From positions 270-6,038 of the forward strand of contig MGNL01000040.1 of assembly GCA_001796785.1 (NCBI GenBank): 5,769 bases of DNA, read 5' to 3'. Every line of letters begins with the position of its first letter. Position 1 is the first letter of the stretch. The notes under the pieces were generated by a model. It saw nothing but the letters and a program-made list of their open reading frames with translations, did no database searches and was not told the origin of the DNA. The DNA comes from Chloroflexi bacterium RBG_16_51_16. Its GTDB lineage: Bacteria > Chloroflexota > Anaerolineae > Anaerolineales > Villigracilaceae. The translations under genes and the position numbers were made by a program. This document shows, piece after piece, positions 1-5,769 of this stretch.

Positions 1-917
1 GCCGCATCGCGGTCATGGATCACCGGTTGTATAACCAGCACAATAACAAGAAGACCGCGTTCTTTTATATGTTCGAGTGTGAAGATAGAACCGATGCCTC
101 TCAAGGGTTGTTCGAGGCGGCTTTCGAATGGGCTCGGGATCGCGGCTTGAATGAAATCCTCGGCCCCAAGGGATTTACTGCTTTGGATGGATCTGGATTA
201 CTCGTTAAAGGTTTCGAACTCAGACCCGCCTTCGGTCTGCCTTACAATCCAGCCTACTATATTCCCCTCATCGAATCACAGGACTTTAAATGTTATATGG
301 AATCCGTCTCAGGTTACCTGGGAGTAGATATTAAATTTCCCGAGCGTATTCATGAACTTGCAGAGCCTATCGCCCAGCGCCGCGGGTTGCGGGTTTCCGG
401 TTATAAAAACCGAAAAGATATTCGCAGCTTGATCCCTCACTTGAAGGAACTATACAATGAAACCCTGGGTGGTATGGAGGATGGCACACCTATTACGGAC
501 GAAGAAACCCGTTCCATGGCAGACCAGATGCTTTGGTTTGCTGATCCAAATTTGATCAAAGCGGTTGTGAAGGACGACAAGATCGTTGGATTCCTGCTTG
601 CCTATCCAGACATTTCCGCTGCGCTTCAGAAAACTGGCGGCAGGCTTTTTCCATTTGGCTGGCTGGTCATGCTTCTGGAGCTAAAACGGACGGATTGGTT
701 GAACATCAACGGTGCGGGATTAATACCCGAATACCGTGGATCAGGCGGCACAGCCATTCTGTTCAGCGAGATCTTCAAATCTGTTGTGGATAACGGTCAA
801 TTCCGACACGCTGAGGTCGTACAGATTGGTAAGGAAAATGAAAAAATGCAGCGTGAGATGCAGAATTTCGGAATCGATTTCTATAAAACACACCGGGTCT
901 ATAAGCGTGAGCTATGA
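1..917 (+). CDS. GNAT-like acyltransferase family protein, 5' end missing
   Basis: The reading frame is already open at the left edge (first full codon at base 3, reading R-I-A-V before the Met at 15), so the Met at 15 is probably internal and the gene starts outside the window. At least 304 residues are visible. The sequence resembles a family of roughly 370-390-residue proteins with two GNAT-like halves. Counting from the Met at 15, a conserved N-terminal segment carries GPKGF and LPYNPAYY (about residues 50-82). The C-terminal half carries GRLFPFGW (about 210-217), the acetyl-CoA-loop-like stretch GLIPEYRGSGG (about 236-246), and the family-style ending KENEKMQ...FYKTHRVY. From the family, an acyl-CoA-dependent N-acyltransferase is likely, but the substrate is unknown. 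The protein looks cytoplasmic, with no signal peptide or clear membrane segment in the visible part. It ends with TGA, 99 bases before the next gene. I am confident of the family resemblance but not of any specific reaction. Confidence 0.8.
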   Translation, partial: RIAVMDHRLYNQHNNKKTAFFYMFECEDRTDASQGLFEAAFEWARDRGLNEILGPKGFTALDGSGLLVKGFELRPAFGLPYNPAYYIPLIESQDFKCYMESVSGYLGVDIKFPERIHELAEPIAQRRGLRVSGYKNRKDIRSLIPHLKELYNETLGGMEDGTPITDEETRSMADQMLWFADPNLIKAVVKDDKIVGFLLAYPDISAALQKTGGRLFPFGWLVMLLELKRTDWLNINGAGLIPEYRGSGGTAILFSEIFKSVVDNGQFRHAEVVQIGKENEKMQREMQNFGIDFYKTHRVYKREL

Positions 918-995
918 ATGGGCTCGAATCATTAATAAGTTTAGCAATATAAATCGAATCAAACCTGCCTGAAATACGCTCGTTAACAGCGAGAG

Positions 996-1001
996 TATAA
1001 T
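996..1001 (+). promoter_or_regulatory. Possible -10 promoter element (TATAAT)
   Basis: An exact TATAAT lies in the 99-base gap before the membrane protein gene. No good -35 hexamer is seen 16-18 bases upstream, so the call rests on the -10 box alone. Transcription starting about 7 bases downstream would give a leader of only some 8-10 bases before the ATG at 1017. That fits the lack of a clear Shine-Dalgarno site there. Short 4-bp inverted repeats (977-980 with 988-991, or 979-982 with 990-993) lie just upstream and are too short to call an operator. If real, this promoter would drive the membrane protein gene, selA and possibly the peptidase gene. Confidence 0.3.
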
Positions 1002-1016
1002 CCTTCGTAATTCATC

Positions 1017-1445
1017 ATGATTCCCTTTCGACGGTACCTGCCATCGATTCTGATTCTTTTGATCCTTGGGTGGGGTGGTCTGGCGTTTCTCCTAATCTAC
1101 ACCTTTCCGACGGTGTGGCCTCGCTGGACATTTTATTTCCTATGGGTCGTGGCATTGACAGGAACAGCCCTTCCGTTCGCATATGTACTCAACCGTCTAT
1201 TTCCTACCCATCCACCTGCTGAGAGCAGCGTTCCTATACGGCAGGCTATCTGGGTTGGAATTTATGGCGCCACGCTAGCCTGGCTTCAGCTCGGCAGGCT
1301 GGTAAGTCTGTGGGTGATCCTCGGGCTCGCCGGGGGTTTGGTTGCGATTGAATATTTCATTCGATTACGTGAACTGGCACGCAGGCGACCCGTGCATCAG
1401 GACGAATCGATTCCCGATCTCCACCTCGATGATAAATCTGCGTGA
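1017..1445 (+). CDS. Small four-helix integral membrane protein, function unknown
   Basis: This 142-residue protein has no function that I recognise. Four hydrophobic segments are visible, at about residues 9-30, 38-59, 76-93 and 95-114. Arg5-Arg6 precede the first helix, and a basic stretch (RLRELARRR, about 116-124) follows the last. By the positive-inside rule both ends should be cytoplasmic. The tail after residue 126 is hydrophilic and acidic (QDESIPDLHLDD). The first segment is more likely an anchor than a cleaved signal, because no clear cleavage site follows it. The ATG at 1017 has no clear Shine-Dalgarno sequence. The gene ends 17 bases inside selA in another frame, so the two are probably co-transcribed and selA translation may be coupled to it. 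The coding call is supported by the continuous membrane-protein pattern with sensible topology and by the tight link to selA. Homologues in related Chloroflexota seem plausible but were not checked. Confidence 0.75.
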   Translation: MIPFRRYLPSILILLILGWGGLAFLLIYTFPTVWPRWTFYFLWVVALTGTALPFAYVLNRLFPTHPPAESSVPIRQAIWVGIYGATLAWLQLGRLVSLWVILGLAGGLVAIEYFIRLRELARRRPVHQDESIPDLHLDDKSA

Positions 1446-2793
1446 CTTGCCCTCGGTCGGGAAATTGCTTGAAAGCCCTGTGGCAACCGATTTAATCGCG
1501 GTTTATGGCCGCCCTTTGACATTATCCGCGTTGCGGGATGCATTGGATGAAATCCGAAGAAAGAAAGTAAGTATCGAGGCTATAGACCCAACGTCTACTG
1601 AGATAATTTTTAATCGAGCCGGAGATATGCTCGCAATCCGGACTGCACCAAGTCTTCGAGGAGTGATCAACTCTACAGGAGTGATCCTGCACACCAACCT
1701 CGGAAGGGCTCCGTACAGTAAAGCCACCAGCCGGGCCATGGATGAAATCTCACACGTTTATTCAAACCTTGAATACGATCTGAGCCAGGGTGAACGAGGA
1801 TCGCGTCTCGTGCATGCCGAAAACCTTCTTAAAAGTTTGACCGGCGCGGAGGCGGCGATCGTGGTGAATAACAATGCCTCGGCGGTTCTGCTGGTTTTAG
1901 CAGCTCTGGCGAACCGCCGTAAAGTCATTGTTTCACGGACGCAATTGATCGAGATCGGCGGGGGATTCCGACTTCCCGATATCATGAAACAATCGGGGGC
2001 AAAGCTGGTGGAAGTAGGGACAACCAACCGCGTGCATTTGAACGATTACCGGGAAGCACTCCAGGGAAATGCAGCCCTGGTGCTGCATGCCCACCGTTCA
2101 AATTTTAAGTTGATTGGTTTTACAGATGAACCAGAACTTTCCGAGTTGGCCGCAATTTCGAGGGAGTTCGATTTACCAGCAGTGGACGACTTGGGTTCAG
2201 GTGCGCTAATTAATACCGAAAAATATGGTCTCGCACACGAGCCCACCGTTCAGGAGTCGCTTAAAGCAGGTTTTGATCTCGTCTGTTTTTCGGGAGATAA
2301 ATTGCTGGGTGGACCTCAGGCGGGAATCATCGTTGGCAACAGTAAGCTGGTAGAGAAACTCAAGCGTCATCCGCTGGCACGCGCGCTACGAGCAGATAAG
2401 ACGCGTCTGGCAGGGTTATCGGCAACACTCCTCCATTACCTAAAGGATGAAGCTGAACATGAGATTCCGGTTTGGAAAATGATTTCAGAGCCCCTGGAAA
2501 AGATCCGTCTGAGGGCTGAAGATTGGTGCCGGCGATTGGGTAGTGGCGAAGTTATAAAGGGAGAGTCCACTGTCGGGGGAGGTAGTCTACCAGGCGAGAT
2601 GCTTCCTACGTATCTCCTGACGATCCGGACAGCCTCGCCCGAATCGTTTCTTGAGCAATTACGCGGCTGCCAACCCCCTGTAATTGCCCGCACCTCCCAG
2701 GATGTAGTATTAATCGATCCACGCACGGTGCTCCCGGATCAGGAAGACGAGTTGTTGTCGAATCTGACGGTTACTATAGCAGCCCTACCTTAA
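1429..2793 (+). CDS. selA: L-seryl-tRNA(Sec) selenium transferase (selenocysteine synthase)
   Basis: SelA is a cytoplasmic PLP enzyme that converts Ser-tRNA(Sec) to Sec-tRNA(Sec) using selenophosphate, the last charging step for selenocysteine insertion. The 454-residue product has the usual SelA layout. The N-terminal tRNA-binding domain begins LRDLPSVGKLL, followed by the linker motif INSTGVILHTNLGRAP (about 80-94), VVNNNASAVLL (about 145-155), EIGGGFRLPDIM (about 175-186) and EVGTTNRVHLNDY (about 195-207). The PLP-binding lysine is in FSGDKLLGGPQAG, at K291. The length matches bacterial SelA (about 460) and exceeds that of the shorter SelA-like lyases that lack the N-terminal domain. I chose the ATG at 1429 because SelA proteins typically start with this LRxLPSV segment; the frame stays open upstream to a TTG at 1342, but those 29 extra residues do not look like SelA. 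There is no clear Shine-Dalgarno site, and the start lies within the preceding gene. selB, selD and selC are not in the window. Confidence 0.96.
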   Translation: MINLRDLPSVGKLLESPVATDLIAVYGRPLTLSALRDALDEIRRKKVSIEAIDPTSTEIIFNRAGDMLAIRTAPSLRGVINSTGVILHTNLGRAPYSKATSRAMDEISHVYSNLEYDLSQGERGSRLVHAENLLKSLTGAEAAIVVNNNASAVLLVLAALANRRKVIVSRTQLIEIGGGFRLPDIMKQSGAKLVEVGTTNRVHLNDYREALQGNAALVLHAHRSNFKLIGFTDEPELSELAAISREFDLPAVDDLGSGALINTEKYGLAHEPTVQESLKAGFDLVCFSGDKLLGGPQAGIIVGNSKLVEKLKRHPLARALRADKTRLAGLSATLLHYLKDEAEHEIPVWKMISEPLEKIRLRAEDWCRRLGSGEVIKGESTVGGGSLPGEMLPTYLLTIRTASPESFLEQLRGCQPPVIARTSQDVVLIDPRTVLPDQEDELLSNLTVTIAALP

Positions 2794-2845
2794 AAATCAA
2801 GATGGACACGATCCATCGAGATATTCCTGGTGTCAGTCGAGCTTT

Positions 2846-2849
2846 GGAG
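2846..2849 (+). promoter_or_regulatory. Ribosome binding site of the M24 peptidase gene
   Basis: GGAG lies 5 bases before the ATG at 2855, in the 61-base gap after selA. It is the clearest Shine-Dalgarno match before any gene start in this window, and it supports the chosen start and independent translation of the peptidase gene. Confidence 0.55.
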
Positions 2850-2854
2850 ACAAA

Positions 2855-4111
2855 ATGAAATCAGATCTTGATAATTTGATGAAAACCCATCATTTGGAAG
2901 CTATTTTAGTTCTGGGAGATGCCGAGAACAATCCCCCGATGTATTATCTTACCGGCGGCGGGCATGTAAGCGGCGCAATTTTAATCAAGAAAACTGGTGA
3001 AGGGCCAGTTCTCTATTATAAGGACATGGAACGGGAGGAAGCGGCAAAAACTGGTTTAACCACCCGGTCTATGAGCAATTATCTAAAAGAAGAGTATTAC
3101 AAAGATGCAAAAGGGGACCAGAGCTTAGTCGAGGCGATGTGCCTCGCAAACATCCTTTCCGAAATCACATTGAAAGGGCGAGTCGGGATATATGGAAAGG
3201 TTGAATTGAGCAGCGCTCTTGCGAAGTTCAACCACCTGCGCAGACTGGCACCTGAAGTGGAATGGGTGGCCGAATCTGCTCTCGACTCGGTTTTCCTGCG
3301 CGCCATGGAAACCAAAGATACCTATGAAGTTGATCGAATACGCAGGATGGGGAAGATAACAACCGAAGTGGTGGGATTGGTTGCTGCTTATCTCACCGAT
3401 TGCAAAGTGAGTGAGGGCGAACTACTATTAAACGATGATGGTACTCCCCTTACCATTCGAGATGTAAAAGGCAAGATCAACCTGTGGCTTGCTGAACGCG
3501 GTGCAGTGTTGCCTGAAGACGTTATCTTTGCAATCGGAAGGGATGCAGGAATACCTCATTCGGTTGGTAATCCTGAGGATGTGATCACGCTAGGGAAGAC
3601 AATCGTCTTCGATATTTTTCCGGCCGAACAGGGGGGCGGTTATTATTACGATTTTACGCGCACCTGGTGCCTTGGATATGCTCCCAAAGAAGCCCAGGAA
3701 TTGTATGACCAGGTCAATGAAATTTACGAAAAGGTGAGGGACAACTTCGACCTGAATGCTCCCTTCAGCACTTACCAAAAGCTGACTTGTGAATACTTTG
3801 AGTCCAAGGGTCATAAGTCTCTCTTGAACACCAGCGCGCCTCTGGACGGATATGTTCACACCCTGGGCCATGGTGTGGGGATTAATATCCACGAAAGACC
3901 ATTCAGCCGACTTGCGATCGGGGATGATCACCGCCTTGTTCCGGGTGTGGTTGTCACCTTAGAGCCCGGTCTTTATTATCCCGCGAAGGGGATGGGTGTC
4001 CGAATCGAAGACACTTACTGGTTCCGGCCGGATGGCCGGATCGAAATTCTAGCAGAATATCCGTACGACTTTGTTTTGGAAATGAAACACTGGCATAAAA
4101 AGACCACCTGA
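2855..4111 (+). CDS. M24-family metallopeptidase, Xaa-Pro aminopeptidase/dipeptidase type
   Basis: The 418-residue protein has the two-domain layout of prolidase/aminopeptidase P proteins: an N-terminal creatinase-like domain (about 1-150) and a C-terminal pita-bread catalytic domain (about 160-410). All five dinuclear metal ligands can be placed: D253 (VFDIF), D266 (YDFTRT), H339 (LGHGVG), E370 (TLEPG) and E385 (RIEDT). The active-site histidines are also present, at H235 (GIPHSVG) and H346 (NIHERP). Such enzymes cleave peptide bonds next to proline using two metal ions, often Mn. Whether this one acts as an aminopeptidase or a dipeptidase cannot be read from the sequence. The two aspartates are 13 residues apart, against 11 in E. 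coli aminopeptidase P, owing to a longer DIFPAEQGGGYYYD turn. No signal peptide is visible, so the protein is probably cytoplasmic. The ATG has a good GGAG site. The gene follows selA by 61 bases on the same strand and may share its transcript, though no functional link to selenium is evident. Confidence 0.92.
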   Translation: MKSDLDNLMKTHHLEAILVLGDAENNPPMYYLTGGGHVSGAILIKKTGEGPVLYYKDMEREEAAKTGLTTRSMSNYLKEEYYKDAKGDQSLVEAMCLANILSEITLKGRVGIYGKVELSSALAKFNHLRRLAPEVEWVAESALDSVFLRAMETKDTYEVDRIRRMGKITTEVVGLVAAYLTDCKVSEGELLLNDDGTPLTIRDVKGKINLWLAERGAVLPEDVIFAIGRDAGIPHSVGNPEDVITLGKTIVFDIFPAEQGGGYYYDFTRTWCLGYAPKEAQELYDQVNEIYEKVRDNFDLNAPFSTYQKLTCEYFESKGHKSLLNTSAPLDGYVHTLGHGVGINIHERPFSRLAIGDDHRLVPGVVVTLEPGLYYPAKGMGVRIEDTYWFRPDGRIEILAEYPYDFVLEMKHWHKKTT

Positions 4112-4175
4112 TTGCGATTTGCATTCGGATGGAACAAGATTGTCTTCCTTGTTTTATTGAACCAACCATCGAAGC

Positions 4176-5204
4176 GTGACAGAATTAAAACCCGCCCGTA
4201 TCCTGGCTATCGAAACCTCCTGTGATGAGACGGCCTGTGCCGTCCTCGAAAATGGCCGCAGCCTGCTGGCTTCCAGTGTGGCTTCCCAGATGGAAGTTCA
4301 TGCGCGTTTTGGAGGTGTTTACCCGGAAGTGGCGTCCCGGCAGCATATCCTTGCCATCATCCCGGTCATCGAGCAGGCACTGGCTGAAAGTCATCTCACT
4401 CTAAAAGATGTAGATGCGCTTGCAGTAACCCGCGGACCCGGTTTGGCAGGCTCACTCGTTGTGGGCATGAATGTGGCCAAAGGTTTAGCCCTCGGGACCG
4501 GATTACCGTTGGTGGGAGTCAATCATCTCGAGGGGCATATTTACTCATCATGGGTTTACAACCAGGGCGAGTCGATGCCTGCCGCGCCGCAGTTCCCGTT
4601 AATGGCGCTGCTTGTATCCGGAGGTCATACAGAGCTTGATTTGATGACCGATCACCTGACTTATCGCAGGCTTGGTGCCACACTGGATGATGCGGCCGGG
4701 GAGGCATTTGACAAGGTCGCCCGATTGCTTCAACTTGGTTATCCTGGCGGGCCTGCGATCCAAAAAGCTGCCAGCGAAGGTGATCCGAACCGGTTTCGGT
4801 TTCCCCGAGCCTGGATGGAAGCAACTCACAATTTCTCATTCAGCGGATTGAAAACAGCCGTCCTTTACCAGGTGCGGGAATTGGAACAGAAGGGGAGAGG
4901 CTTGCCGGTTGCAGACCTGGCGGCCTCTTTCCAGGCGGCTATAGTCGAAGTCCTGTTCACGAAGACGATCCAGGCAGCGCGACAATTCGGCGCAAAGGAG
5001 ATCTTAGTGGCAGGCGGTGTATCTGCCAACCAAGCTTTAAGGACCACATTCAAGAATCAAAATGAGTTCCCTGTGCACATCCCCGCCCTTTCGTTATGTA
5101 CTGATAACGCCGCGATGATCGCCGCAGCAGGCTACTATCGCTTCGCCCTTGGGCACACTTCTGGATTGGACATGGATGTCCTTCCAACCTGGCCGCTTTC
5201 TTGA
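4176..5204 (+). CDS. tsaD: tRNA N6-adenosine threonylcarbamoyltransferase
   Basis: TsaD (Kae1/Gcp/YgjD family) transfers threonylcarbamoyl from its AMP adduct to A37 of tRNAs that read ANN codons, giving t6A. In bacteria it works in the cytoplasm with TsaB and TsaE, which are not in this window. The 342-residue length is typical. Visible motifs are ILAIETSCDETA (about 9-20), GVYPEVASRQH (about 47-57), the metal-site NHLEGH with H117 and H121, LLVSGGHTEL (about 145-154), GATLDDAAGEAFDK (about 167-180), SFSGLKTAV (about 221-229), GGVSANQALR (about 280-289) and CTDNAAM with the third metal ligand D310. The start is GTG at 4176: an in-frame TGA at 4158-4160 closes the frame upstream with no ATG between, and the next in-frame Met is about 40 residues inside the conserved domain. 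No good Shine-Dalgarno site precedes it. The gene lies 64 bases after the peptidase gene and faces tsaC across a shared terminator. Confidence 0.97.
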   Translation: MTELKPARILAIETSCDETACAVLENGRSLLASSVASQMEVHARFGGVYPEVASRQHILAIIPVIEQALAESHLTLKDVDALAVTRGPGLAGSLVVGMNVAKGLALGTGLPLVGVNHLEGHIYSSWVYNQGESMPAAPQFPLMALLVSGGHTELDLMTDHLTYRRLGATLDDAAGEAFDKVARLLQLGYPGGPAIQKAASEGDPNRFRFPRAWMEATHNFSFSGLKTAVLYQVRELEQKGRGLPVADLAASFQAAIVEVLFTKTIQAARQFGAKEILVAGGVSANQALRTTFKNQNEFPVHIPALSLCTDNAAMIAAAGYYRFALGHTSGLDMDVLPTWPLS

Positions 5205-5318
5205 ATCGACACTGATTGCCTTGTGAAGGATATTGGAATCATGGACATATCGCCAATTAGATTTATTGGGTTGAACTGTTAGATATATTTTATAACCCGG
5301 GCGATTTGAGTTTAAACC

Positions 5319-5359
5319 AAAACCCCGCACGGACAGCCCTGTCCATGCGGGGTTTGTTT
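5319..5359. terminator. Bidirectional intrinsic terminator between tsaD and tsaC
   Basis: A long inverted repeat pairs 5320-5336 with 5339-5355. It has 17 positions with a single C-A mismatch (5330 with 5345) and a tiny loop, effectively GCCC once the innermost pair opens. The outer stem is AAACCCCGCA against TGCGGGGTTT. On the + strand the stem is followed by TTTGTTTA, and on the - strand by TTTTGGTTTAAA, so each strand has a GC-rich hairpin leading into a T-rich run. It lies between the convergent tsaD (+) and tsaC (-) genes, about 115 bases after tsaD and about 105 bases after tsaC, and should end both transcripts. The rest of the gap (5205-5318 and 5360-5464) is AT-rich, and I see no gene in it. 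Confidence 0.85.
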
Positions 5360-5464
5360 AGAGGAGAATGCAACCCCTATTATATTGCTTGACTTTAATC
5401 CTGCCTGAATAGTACCTAAATCAAGTATGAGAATTAATTACAGGAAAATTTATTTCATCCCATT

Positions 5465-5769
5465 TTAATCTAGAGAAGTTTTTAATATCTCCGTTTCGGA
5501 AATTGGCCCTGCCCTCAAAATGTTTGGACGGGAGCCTGTACAATCCACAAGCGTTGAAGGTTGTCCCCCCGGCGACTCGCCTCCATCAAGCACCAGGTCG
5601 ATCCTGCCGTCTAATTGCTCCAACACTTGCTCTGCAGTGGTCGGATCGGATTGGTTGGATATATTGGCGGATGTTACCGCTAATGGTCCAGTTTGCCTGA
5701 GGAGTTCTAATGCGAATGGGTGATCAGGCATCCGGAGTGCAACCGTATTTGTGGAGGACACTGATTCGG
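5465..5769 (-). CDS. tsaC: L-threonylcarbamoyladenylate synthase (TsaC/YrdC family), N-terminal part missing
   Basis: This is the C-terminal 101 or so residues of a YrdC-fold protein that makes threonylcarbamoyl-AMP from threonine, bicarbonate and ATP, the step before TsaD in t6A synthesis. The frame is open to the right edge. The GTG at 5761-5759 is an internal Val codon, since the family pattern (STNTVALRMPDHP) reads on upstream with E-S before it. Visible family features are MPDHPFALELL, GPLAVTSAN with the S-x-N nucleotide-site motif (Ser codon 5671-5669, Asn codon 5665-5663), PTTAEQVLEQLDGRIDLVLD, and GGQPSTLVDCTG followed by ILRAGPIS. The N-terminal KxR motif is outside the window. The protein stops soon after the YrdC domain, so it is the short TsaC form rather than Sua5 with its extra C-terminal domain. 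The stop codon TAA is at 5467-5465. A YciO-like paralogue without this activity is a less likely alternative. Confidence 0.9.
   Translation of the reverse strand, partial: ESVSSTNTVALRMPDHPFALELLRQTGPLAVTSANISNQSDPTTAEQVLEQLDGRIDLVLDGGESPGGQPSTLVDCTGSRPNILRAGPISETEILKTSLD

Noticed and set aside
915..935. TGA stop codons in the window as possible selenocysteine codons, prompted by the presence of selA
   Set aside because: The GNAT-like gene's TGA would add only a few residues before TAA. The other TGA-ended genes already have family-typical ends, and no SECIS-like hairpin follows.
736..972. A 78-residue open frame overlapping the end of the GNAT-like gene in another frame
   Set aside because: Most of it overlaps conserved GNAT coding sequence, and its composition is not protein-like.
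1342..1428. A longer SelA starting at TTG 1342, adding 29 residues
   Set aside because: The added residues show no SelA character and would overlap the membrane protein gene by 104 bases. The ATG at 1429 begins directly at the family's conserved N-terminal segment.
3590..3931. A 113-residue open frame antisense to the M24 peptidase gene
   Set aside because: It is antisense to the catalytic domain with its metal ligands and has no recognisable domain or start signal, so it is a shadow of the real gene.
4131..4155. A small hairpin (4133-4138 with 4148-4153, AACAAG/CTTGTT) followed by TTTTATT before tsaD
   Set aside because: The stem is only 6 Watson-Crick pairs and AT-rich with a 9-base loop. 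It is too weak to call a terminator or attenuator without conservation data.
5271..5296. TTGAAC followed by TATAAC, resembling a promoter for a small RNA ending at the 5319-5359 hairpin
   Set aside because: The spacing is only 14 bases, and the likely RNA would be little more than the terminator itself.
5094..5330. A 78-residue open frame on the - strand covering the end of tsaD and the gap
   Set aside because: It overlaps tsaD by about 110 bases antisense, resembles no known protein and begins inside the terminator hairpin.

Overview
The window is ordinary, gene-dense bacterial chromosome with moderate GC. Protein style (the SelA variant, the M24 peptidase with a D-I-F-P metal motif, the double-GNAT-like protein), weak Shine-Dalgarno sites and GTG starts suggest a Chloroflexota bacterium of the Anaerolineae type. 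This assignment is inference from remembered family resemblance, not a search. I see no mobile element, CRISPR array, tRNA or rRNA.

Layout. Bases 1-917 (+) hold the 3' part of a GNAT-like acyltransferase gene whose start lies before the window. After a 99-base gap with a possible TATAAT promoter come three closely spaced + strand genes: a small four-helix membrane protein (1017-1445), selA (1429-2793, overlapping the previous gene by 17 bases) and an M24-family Xaa-Pro-type metallopeptidase (2855-4111). After a further 64 bases lies tsaD (4176-5204, GTG start). The next 260 bases contain no gene but do contain a strong symmetrical hairpin (about 5319-5359) that should terminate transcription from both sides. 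The last 305 bases, on the - strand, are the 3' part of a tsaC/YrdC gene that runs off the window.

How the genes relate. TsaC and TsaD act in the same pathway: TsaC makes threonylcarbamoyl-AMP, and TsaD transfers the threonylcarbamoyl group to A37 of ANN-decoding tRNAs (t6A). Here they are convergent neighbours rather than members of one operon. SelA turns Ser-tRNA(Sec) into Sec-tRNA(Sec), which implies that the organism makes selenoproteins; selB, selC and selD are not in the window. The middle of the window is therefore loosely themed on tRNA-linked chemistry, with a peptidase and an uncharacterised membrane protein alongside. I found no convincing undescribed system. The least explained item is the small membrane protein that overlaps selA.
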